A stretch of 21,923 bases of DNA from UBA5951 sp012269555. Its GTDB lineage: Bacteria > Pseudomonadota > Alphaproteobacteria > Puniceispirillales > Puniceispirillaceae. Shown here one piece after another: positions 9,301 to 16,552 of the stretch (positions are counted from its first letter, which is position 1; the number at the start of each line of letters is the position of its first letter). The translations under genes and the position numbers were made by a program. The notes under the pieces were generated by a model, which was not told where the DNA came from, did not search any database, and saw only the letters and a program-made list of their open reading frames with translations. The stretch covers positions 1 through 21,923 of the forward strand of contig JAYQTS010000015.1 of the NCBI GenBank assembly GCA_038147755.1. Direction: 5' to 3'.

Positions 9301-10477
9301 ATGAAAAAAATAAATCTATCACAAGAGTTGGTCTCATTGGATGTGGACGGATTAGCGATATATATTTAAAAACTTTAAGCAGATTTGAGCACATAGAAGT
9401 TGTCTCCTGTGCCAGTTTGGATATTGAGGAGAGCAAAGCCAAAGCGCAAAAATTCAACATTAAAAAAGCACAAACACCAGATGAATTAATAAAAGATGAA
9501 AGTATTGACCTGGTATTAAACCTTACAGTACCAAAAACTCATTTTGAAGTAACCTTTAAAGCTATTCAGGCTGGTAAACATGTTTATTCAGAAAAACCCC
9601 TATCTACTAGCATGAAAGATGCACAAATACTTACGGACCTTGCTAGAAATAAAGGTGTTTATCTAGGATGTGCACCAGATACATTTTTTGGCAACAGATG
9701 GCAAACTGTTAGAAAACTTATAGATGCTGGAGAAATTGGTACCCCTACAGGTATTTTTTCGTTTGTTGGAACTCACGGAACAGAGCGTCATCATCCTAAC
9801 CCTGACTTTTATTATGAAGATGGCGGTGGTCCATTAATGGATTTAGGTCGTACTATTTGAGTTTAATGGTGTTTCTATTTGGTTCAATAGTTCAGGTATC
9901 AGGATTATCAAATCGTGCTTTTCAACAACGAAAAATTGAAAATGGTGCACGCAACGGTGAAAATATTGATGTTCATGTAGATACTCATGTCCAGGCGATG
10001 CTCTCGTTTGAATCCGGGCTCATAGGTTCGATGACTATGAGTTTTGATGTTTGGGATTCTGAAACCCCAAGATTTGAAATCTATGGAACGGAAGGTGTAA
10101 TTTGTGTTTCTGACCCCGACCCGGTACATGGTGCAAATATTTTTCAAGGAGATGTCTGGCTGCGAAAACAGAATAACTCTCGCTGGTCACATCAGCCACG
10201 GCCTCTAGGAAGAGAAAATTGGGAAATCCCAGATAATTTGCATAATTTATCGAGTGATAACCGCGGTGTTGGCTTAGTAGAAATGGTTAGTGCAATTGAA
10301 CATAACACCACGCATCGAGCGAGCGATTCTTTAGCAATCCATACCCTAGAAGCCATGCTAGGCATAATAAAAAGTTCTAATACTCACAAGTTTATAAACT
10401 TAAACACAAAATGCGAACGACCGGCACCACTTCCAGAAAACTTTAATGATATACTGCAGCACGGAATAAAAAAATGA
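9301..10477 (+). CDS. Gfo/Idh/MocA family dehydrogenase 2, two frameshifts
   Basis: This is a second NAD(P)-dependent dehydrogenase of the Gfo/Idh/MocA family. The ATG at 9301 is followed by a run of seven A; one more A would read MKKNKSITRVGLIGCGRIS, joining the start to the Rossmann motif (GLIGCGRI). The middle part carries EKPLS and runs to GGGPLMDLG; there the expected DLGPYYL is broken because GGTCGTAC lacks one C (near 9849), and the protein resumes as YYLSLMVFLFGSI to the stop at 10477. Both breaks are single-base losses in a homopolymer or dinucleotide, with strong conservation on each side. The joined length is about 392 residues. The stop overlaps the next start by four bases (ATGA at 10474-10477). 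The substrate is unknown; it differs clearly from the other two copies. Confidence 0.82.
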
Positions 10478-11118
10478 CTGTGAAATCAATAACAATTGGG
10501 GAACCTTTTTTTAATATAGAATATTTATCTGCTGAAGAGAATTTTTGCCTAGAAGAAAGGGCGATTTTATTGAACCTTGGCAAGAAAAATATTAAAATTA
10601 AACATCAAAAATTAAAACCACTAGAATCTGTCATTGTTCAAAATACTGAAATTCTAGGTATCGAAACAGCTATAATTATAAAAAATTTTGATCAATATAA
10701 TGAAGCTGATGTTTTCAAGAGAATTACTAATATGTGGCCAACAGCCTACGAGGTAAGAGGAGAAGAGAGGCTTAAAGGAGTTTCTCACTTTATGTCCCCA
10801 AAAATATGGGAAGGAAGGTTTGGTTTTACCTTATACTTGTCTCAATCTGTTCCATTAAATGTTGGGCTTCATAAAGAGCATCCATTTTGCCCTGAACCAG
10901 GATTTAGAGAAGTCCACACTCAGATAATGGGGATTGGAAAAATGCAGCAATGCCAAAAAAAAGATATTTCTACCCTTTATCTTGAAGAGATAATGGCACC
11001 TGGCTCAACCCACAAGCCAATGTATGACAAGCAAGGAAATTATCCTTGGCATCAGTATGAAACCATAACACCCTCAATTTTTATGGCAGTAGAAATACTT
11101 CCAGAGCCAAATGAGTGA
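10474..11118 (+). CDS. Unrecognised 214-residue protein with His/Glu cluster, possibly cupin-like
   Basis: I do not recognise this family. The protein is intact, has no signal peptide or membrane segment, and is wedged between two Gfo/Idh genes with an ATGA overlap upstream, so it is surely part of the pathway. The C-terminal half concentrates potential metal ligands: His133 and His136 (LHKEHPFC), Glu146 and His148 (REVHTQ), Glu171-Glu172, His180, His193 and Tyr195. Their spacing, predicted beta-rich character and a closing FMAVEILP strand suggest a cupin-type barrel such as an isomerase, comparable in role to IolB or KduI, but I see no diagnostic motif for those families. The N-terminal half (FFNIEYLS to ETAIIIKN) also looks beta-rich. 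A function should not be assigned from this sequence alone. Confidence 0.75.
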   Translation: MTVKSITIGEPFFNIEYLSAEENFCLEERAILLNLGKKNIKIKHQKLKPLESVIVQNTEILGIETAIIIKNFDQYNEADVFKRITNMWPTAYEVRGEERLKGVSHFMSPKIWEGRFGFTLYLSQSVPLNVGLHKEHPFCPEPGFREVHTQIMGIGKMQQCQKKDISTLYLEEIMAPGSTHKPMYDKQGNYPWHQYETITPSIFMAVEILPEPNE

Positions 11119-11126
11119 GAATAAAA

Positions 11127-12314
11127 ATGACAATCCTCTCCAACAAAATAAATTTAGAAACTTCATTTCCAAATTTTAATAGGAAACTTCGCCTTGGTAT
11201 AATAGGTGGTGGACGTATCGCTGAAATGCAGTCTATGGCTGCTAGGATGACTAACAGATGGGATATTGTTGCAGGTGCACTTTCCTCTGATCCAAAAAAA
11301 AATATCCTATTATCCAATAAGTGGTTCCTTAATAGTGAACGTGTGTATTCAAGCTATAAGGAAATGGCAATAAGTGAAACTAAACGCCAAGACTGTGTTG
11401 ATGCCGTAATGATTACAACACCAAATCATTTGCATCTGGACTGCTGTAAAGAGTTCATAGAAGCAGGAATTTCAATCATGTGTGATAAGCCACTGACTAA
11501 TACTGTTTCTGATGCTCAACAGTTGAAAGCTCACTTAAAAGATTTTAAAGGTACCTTTGGGGTAGGCTATGTCATGTCGTGCTTCCCAATGGTAAGGCAG
11601 GCAAAAGAGCTTATTTCTTTGGGTGAAATTGGAGCCATTAATCAGATTCATGTTGAATTTTTCCAAGATTGGATGGTTACAAACGAATTATCAGATGAAC
11701 CGCATGTAAAATGGCGATTAGATCCGGATAAATCTGGGAACACTAGTTGTGTGGGCGATATTGGAACACATGCATGTCATCTAGCTCAATTTGTTAGTGG
11801 GTTATCATTAACCGAACTGAGAGCTGATTTTCACGTATGCGGTCATCCAAAAACACTTGAAGATACTGCTTTTATGTCTTTAAAATTTGAAAATGGTATA
11901 CCTGGAACTTTAATGGTTACACGAGTTGCATCTGGTAATAGAGGGGGTCTACGACTCCGTATTTATGGCTCTAAGGGCGGTATTGAATGGGACTTAGAGA
12001 AATGTGATTTTCTGAGACTCAACATACATGGAAAGCCAGACCAAGTCATTAGCCGCGGTCATGGACATGGAATAAGTAAGACAACACAGCGACTTATTCG
12101 CTCTTCTAGAGGTTTTCCTGAAGGCATAATTGAAGCATGGGGAAATTTGTACACAGAGCTAGCAATAGCTATCGCAGCACAAAAGGATGAGACTGCATTA
12201 CCAGACCATTTGCTCCAATTTCCAGATTTTGAAGAAGGGTTTAATGGCGTAAAATTTAACCAAGCTGCTTACACCTCTAGCATTAATAATGGCAAATGGA
12301 TATCAATCGAGTGA
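11127..12314 (+). CDS. Gfo/Idh/MocA family dehydrogenase 3
   Basis: This is a third NAD(P)-dependent Gfo/Idh/MocA dehydrogenase, about 395 residues and intact. I choose ATG 11127; an in-frame GTG at 11115 would overlap the previous stop (GTGA) and is a real alternative. The Rossmann loop is LGIIGGGRIAE, the catalytic-lysine motif is CDKPLT, and the second catalytic segment is GDIGTHACHL. The WRLDPDKSG segment, GLRLRIYGSKGGIEWD and FPEGIIEAWGNLYTE are typical of a long-form subfamily often found beside sugar-phosphate-isomerase-type barrels in cyclitol and 3-keto-sugar catabolic clusters. The gene that follows, after a promoter gap, is such a barrel. The substrate is not determined. Confidence 0.88.
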   Translation: MTILSNKINLETSFPNFNRKLRLGIIGGGRIAEMQSMAARMTNRWDIVAGALSSDPKKNILLSNKWFLNSERVYSSYKEMAISETKRQDCVDAVMITTPNHLHLDCCKEFIEAGISIMCDKPLTNTVSDAQQLKAHLKDFKGTFGVGYVMSCFPMVRQAKELISLGEIGAINQIHVEFFQDWMVTNELSDEPHVKWRLDPDKSGNTSCVGDIGTHACHLAQFVSGLSLTELRADFHVCGHPKTLEDTAFMSLKFENGIPGTLMVTRVASGNRGGLRLRIYGSKGGIEWDLEKCDFLRLNIHGKPDQVISRGHGHGISKTTQRLIRSSRGFPEGIIEAWGNLYTELAIAIAAQKDETALPDHLLQFPDFEEGFNGVKFNQAAYTSSINNGKWISIE

Positions 12315-12344
12315 GTTAAAAAAGATTTTGCCAAAAAGTTTTAG

Positions 12345-12373
12345 TTGATAAAATTAATAATATCAGATATTTT
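12345..12373 (+). promoter_or_regulatory. Putative promoter with embedded operator copy 3
   Basis: TTGATA (12345-12350) and TATTTT (12368-12373) are separated by 17 bases, and the core palindrome ATATCAGATAT (12360-12370; 13 bases symmetric at 12359-12371) covers the spacer and the -10 box. The sequence around it resembles the first copy: both read TTGATAAAA followed shortly by AATATCAGATAT. This marks a second transcription start within the plus-strand genes, driving the barrel, aldehyde dehydrogenase and ThDP genes, and a repressor here would block polymerase directly. Confidence 0.55.
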
Positions 12374-12411
12374 TCATAATATATGATAATCTATTGGATT
12401 TTCTATATAGA

Positions 12412-13290
12412 ATGGCTAATAAACTGAAAACAAGAAATGTTGAACAACTATATTCATTAGCGCATCTAACGCTCATCAATTGTACCCCTGCTGAATTAAC
12501 CTATATAGCAGCCAGGGCAGGTTATGATGCTATCTCTCCTAGGTTTATTCAAATGCACGTTGCAGATGAATTTCAGGTCTCCCCCCTAGACCTTAGCCAA
12601 AAAAAAGCACTCAAAACTGCTCTTGCTGTTACCGGTATTAAAGTTCTCGATATCGAAATAGCAAGGATAACAGAGGATTGCGACCCGCGAAAATTTGAGC
12701 CAGCCTTTGAATTTGGAGGGGAGATAGGAGCAAGGCATGTAATAATGTCCGCTTGGACAAAGCGAACAGATGATAGAAATTTCTTAATCGATATGTATGC
12801 CGAGAGTTGTGACCTTGCAGTAAAATATGGACTAACCGTTGATTTAGAATTTCCCACTTTTTCGCGTTTAAAAACACTAGATGATGCCCTAGATATAGTT
12901 TTGTCGGCGAATAAGCCCAATAGCGGAATCTTAGTGGATACACTTTACTTGCATTTGAGTAGAGTTGACATTAACGAAATTCTTCATATCCCATCCGAAC
13001 TTTTAAATTTTCTTCATATTTCAGATTGTCTTCCAGGAATTGCTGATACTAAAGATGGAATGATTCAACTTGCCAGAGATGCTCGCCTTTACCCAGGAGA
13101 AGGCTGGATAGACTTCGCAGGTATTATCGAGAGATGTCCTCCTATGAGCTATTCTATCGAGTTACCAAATCAAAGTAGACTCTCAGAACTTGGTTTTGAA
13201 GAGCATGCAAGACGCTGCCTGATACATTCAAAAAACATTTTCAAACATTTCAATTCAAAACGAATTCCTGCCAAACTTGCTACTGGATGA
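12412..13290 (+). CDS. Sugar phosphate isomerase/epimerase family TIM barrel (AP endonuclease 2 fold)
   Basis: This is a single-domain TIM barrel of the AP-endonuclease-2 family, which includes inosose dehydratase (IolE), xylose-isomerase-like epimerases and keto-sugar eliminases. ATG 12412 gives 292 residues; an upstream in-frame TTG at 12394 is less likely because family members begin close to the SLAHLTL strand. The usual metal set is present: Glu146 (DLEFPTF), Asp176 (ILVDTLYL), His202 (LHISD) and Glu250 (YSIELPN), with PGEGWIDF before the last. It is therefore predicted to be catalytically competent, unlike the barrel of the QuiC-like fusion. It starts 42 bases after the third operator copy and ends 10 bases before the aldehyde dehydrogenase. 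A dehydratase or epimerase on a keto-cyclitol or keto-sugar is the likely role. Confidence 0.85.
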   Translation: MANKLKTRNVEQLYSLAHLTLINCTPAELTYIAARAGYDAISPRFIQMHVADEFQVSPLDLSQKKALKTALAVTGIKVLDIEIARITEDCDPRKFEPAFEFGGEIGARHVIMSAWTKRTDDRNFLIDMYAESCDLAVKYGLTVDLEFPTFSRLKTLDDALDIVLSANKPNSGILVDTLYLHLSRVDINEILHIPSELLNFLHISDCLPGIADTKDGMIQLARDARLYPGEGWIDFAGIIERCPPMSYSIELPNQSRLSELGFEEHARRCLIHSKNIFKHFNSKRIPAKLATG

Positions 13291-13300
13291 AAGATATCAC

Positions 13301-14717
13301 ATGTCAAAAACAATAAGTCAGATTGAACAAGAACAGATAGATGCAATGCTCTTAAAAGCCAATTTGGCTATGTCAAAAATCAAGAATTGGAACCAACAAG
13401 AACTCGATAGACTTGCGCAGGCAATAGGCTGGTACTCAGCAAATGAGAAGACGTTTACCAAGCTAGCTCAAATGGGTGTTGATGAGAGCGGTATTGGAGA
13501 TAGAGATGGCAGACCAGCAAAAAGATTTAAAATACATGGTGTTTTAAGGGATACATTGCGGCAGCCTTCAACTGGTCTAATTGAACGCAATGAAGAACTT
13601 GGATTAGAAAAATATGCAAAACCAGCTGGGATAATAGCCTCTCTTATTCCAATGACAAATCCAGCTTTAACGCCACCAGTTACCGGAATTTACGCATCAA
13701 ATTCAGGTAACGCGGTAATTTATTCCCCTCATCCGAGGACAAAAAAAACAACCTTTGAAATGGTTGAAGTCATGCGAGAGGCTTGCAGACATGCAAATGC
13801 CCCAGAGGACCTTTTCCAGTGCATATCCGAACCCTCTATTCCCATGACAAAATATTTAATGGAAAAAAGTGCATTAACATTGGCCACCGGTGGCATGCCG
13901 ATGGTAAAAGCAGCCTATTCATCTGGAAAACCTGCCTTTGGTGTAGGAGCAGGCAACTCAACAATTGTGATTGATAAAACAGCTGATATTGCGCAAGCCG
14001 CTAAAAATACCCATCAATCAAAAACTTCTGATTTTGGATCTGGATGCTCAGCCGATGGAAATATAGTAATTCAGGAAGAAATTTACACAGAAATGGTTGA
14101 TGCACTCATAAAAGAAGGTGGGTATTTGTGTTCAGAAAATGAGAAAGTTCTTCTGGAACAAGCGATGTGGGATGAAAACAATAACCGTACATTTTCAACA
14201 ATCGCATGCAAACCACAAAAAATTACACAAGAGGCTGGTTTTAAAATTCCAGACGACAGAACTTTTTTAATGGTCAAAAATGATGGGAAAATAGGGACCT
14301 GAACATGCTTTTTCAAAAGAAAAACTTACAACACTTATGGCACTATATAAGTTTAGAAATTTTGATGATGCGCTAAATATTGTCAAAGAGATCTATAAGA
14401 CAGGCGGTGCTGGGCATTCGTGTGGAATTTATTCGTATGATGATAAAAATATAGAAGCGCTTGCAAAGGCAGCACCAGTAAGCAGAATGATGGTTCGCCA
14501 ACCTCAATCGAAATCAAACGGTGGGTCTTTCACGAATGGTATGCCAATGACATCCTCTTTAGGTTGTGGAATTTGGGGCGGAAACATCACTAATGAAAAC
14601 ATCACTTTAAAGCATATGATGAATTATACATGGGTAAGCCGTCCTATTAAAGAAGATAGGCCAGCGGAAAGTGAATTATTCGGAGAATTTTTTAATCAAG
14701 AGGTTAAATATGCATAA
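13301..14717 (+). CDS. CoA-acylating aldehyde dehydrogenase, frameshifted at 14294-14296
   Basis: This is an aldehyde dehydrogenase of the CoA-acylating type (EutE/AdhE-N/SauS-like), converting a semialdehyde to acyl-CoA with NAD(P). The start is ATG 13301 (MSKTISQIEQEQI); an in-frame start at 13277 overlaps the previous gene. Features are the VGPAGIIASLIPMTNP-like segment (108-121), AFGVGAGNS (212-220), and the catalytic-cysteine region SKTSDFGSGCSADGN with Cys249. At KIG the frame ends early at 14302; the next frame continues as PEHAFSKEKLT, GGAGHSCGIY and the GGSFTNGMP segment to 14717. GGG at 14294-14296 instead of GG explains it, one extra G. Its end overlaps the ThDP gene start by eight bases. 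The substrate is unknown; sulfoacetaldehyde is a common automatic label for this branch but is not supported by the neighbours. Confidence 0.87.
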
Positions 14718-16485
14718 AGTTAACAAAAAAACAGTAGCTGAACATCTTGTTGATTATTTGGAAAGACGGAACGTAAAACATATTTTTGGTCTTTGTGGTC
14801 ATACTAATATTGCTGTTTTATCTGCTTTATCTGAGAGTAAAATCGAATTTGTAACTGTGCGTCATGAACAAATCGCTAGTCATGCCGCAGATGCCTATGC
14901 GAGAGTTACTAAAGAACCATCGGTTGTATTATCTCACTTATCACCAGGATTAACAAATTGTGCCACAGGTGTGGCTAATGCTGCTCTTGACTGTATACCA
15001 ATGGTTGTAATAGCAGGCGACGTGCCAACTCATTATTATGGTAAACATCCCCATCAAGAGGTAAATTTACATTCAGACGCGTCACAATGGGAGATTTATA
15101 AACCTTTTGTCAAACGTGCATGGCGAGTTGATAGCGCTGAATTATTCGCAGAAATAATGGAGAAGGCATTTCAGCTTGCCCAAAGTGGACAACCAGGTCC
15201 CGTTCTGGTTAACGTTCCAATGGATATATTTAGCAAAGAAATATCTTCTTATAGTTTTGATAGGTTAAAGAAAAACAATCGAAAGTTAAGAAGCCCCTCT
15301 ATCGATATTAATACAGCAAATGAAATCATTGATTTGCTAATGCAAGCTGATAAACCAATTGCTTATGTTGGTGGGGGTATCTTACTAGCAAATGCAAGTG
15401 ATGAGTTAAAGGCCTTTGTTGAGCACTTATCTCTTCCAGTTGCTCATTCCTTAATGGGCAAAGGCGCCATTCCAGACAACCATCAGTTATTAATGGGTAT
15501 GAGTGGTTTCTGGGGCACAGAACTTGTAAATAGGAATTGTCTAAATGCTGATGTAATTTTTGCAATTGGTACTCGTTTTAAGGAAGCGGATTGTTCAAGT
15601 TGGTATTCAGGTTACACCTTTAACATCCCAGATAGTAAAATTATACATATTGACATTGAAGCCTCGGAAATTGGTAGAAACTATCCTACCGAGATAGGTG
15701 TAATCTCAGACGCGAAACAAGCATTAAAATTATTGCTAGAAATTGCAAAAAAGAAGTGTCCCAATGGTCTAAAAAGAGATGCTAAAATTGAAGAAATATC
15801 TACATTCAAAAAACAATTCAAACAGGCTAATCAGAAAATGGAGCAAAGCAATGCTTTTCCAATGATGCCAGAGCGAATCCTAGCAGATTTAAGAACAGCG
15901 ATGCCCGAAGATGCAATTATTACAACTGATGTCGGCTGGAACAAAAATGGTGTAGGACAACAATTTGATATAAATATACCAGGTTCAATTCTGACCCCAG
16001 GTGGCTTCGCAACAATGGGTTTTGGTCCATCTGGTGCTATCGGAGCAAAAATGGCAGCGCCTGAAAAAGTGGTAATATCACTAGTTGGGGATGGTGGTTT
16101 TGGCCAAAACCCTTCCATTCTTGCAACAGCGGTTGAAAACCAGCTTGGAATTGTATGGATTGTTATGAACAATAACGCATTTGGAACTATTGCTGGGCTT
16201 CAAAAAGCTCATTATGGCTTAACTTATGGAACAACTTTTCAAGGTTCAGCAAGCAAGCCTGAAAATAACCCTGATTATGCAGCAATCGCAAGAGCATATG
16301 GTGCCCAAGGTATTCATATATCTTCTGCAGAAGAACTACTCCCTGCTTTATTCCACGCCATAGAGTCAAAACTACCAACACTTATCAATGTACCCATGAT
16401 AAATAACCCGACACCAACAACAGGCCACTGGAACATACTAGATATTTATTCCCCAGATAAAAATGTATCGCATGTTGCAACCTAA
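14710..16485 (+). CDS. ThDP-dependent enzyme of the acetolactate synthase/decarboxylase superfamily
   Basis: This 591-residue protein is an intact thiamine-diphosphate enzyme with the three usual domains: PYR (about 1-180), central (about 200-345) and PP (about 385-570). ATG 14710 has AGAGG six bases ahead and overlaps the aldehyde dehydrogenase stop; an upstream in-frame ATG at 14671 lies inside that gene. Catalytic Glu53 is in VRHEQ, and the ThDP/Mg site is GDGGFGQ (461-467) to NNNAFG (488-493). The early FGLCGHTN segment recalls IolD (trihydroxycyclohexanedione hydrolase) more than acetolactate synthase, whose counterpart is usually FGYPGGA. Residues diagnostic of oxalyl-CoA decarboxylase or sulfoacetaldehyde acetyltransferase were not seen. 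Its pairing with an acylating aldehyde dehydrogenase suggests decarboxylation or C-C cleavage of a 2-oxoacid or diketone to an aldehyde that is then trapped as acyl-CoA. Confidence 0.88.
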   Translation: MHKVNKKTVAEHLVDYLERRNVKHIFGLCGHTNIAVLSALSESKIEFVTVRHEQIASHAADAYARVTKEPSVVLSHLSPGLTNCATGVANAALDCIPMVVIAGDVPTHYYGKHPHQEVNLHSDASQWEIYKPFVKRAWRVDSAELFAEIMEKAFQLAQSGQPGPVLVNVPMDIFSKEISSYSFDRLKKNNRKLRSPSIDINTANEIIDLLMQADKPIAYVGGGILLANASDELKAFVEHLSLPVAHSLMGKGAIPDNHQLLMGMSGFWGTELVNRNCLNADVIFAIGTRFKEADCSSWYSGYTFNIPDSKIIHIDIEASEIGRNYPTEIGVISDAKQALKLLLEIAKKKCPNGLKRDAKIEEISTFKKQFKQANQKMEQSNAFPMMPERILADLRTAMPEDAIITTDVGWNKNGVGQQFDINIPGSILTPGGFATMGFGPSGAIGAKMAAPEKVVISLVGDGGFGQNPSILATAVENQLGIVWIVMNNNAFGTIAGLQKAHYGLTYGTTFQGSASKPENNPDYAAIARAYGAQGIHISSAEELLPALFHAIESKLPTLINVPMINNPTPTTGHWNILDIYSPDKNVSHVAT

Positions 16486-16552
16486 CTATTTAGTAGTCTA
16501 CTTTTTATTTTTGGTTAGGTAAATTAACGAGACCCATGGATTAATTTGATAC

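Noticed and set aside
10474..11118. 5-deoxy-glucuronate isomerase (IolB)
   Set aside because: The position in an inositol-like gene set is suggestive, but the protein is shorter than IolB and shows no motif I can match, so only a general cupin-like possibility is kept.
13301..16485. Sulfoacetaldehyde/taurine catabolism (SauS and Xsc)
   Set aside because: The acylating dehydrogenase resembles SauS-type proteins, but the ThDP enzyme does not look like Xsc, and no sulfite exporter, phosphotransacetylase or taurine genes are present.
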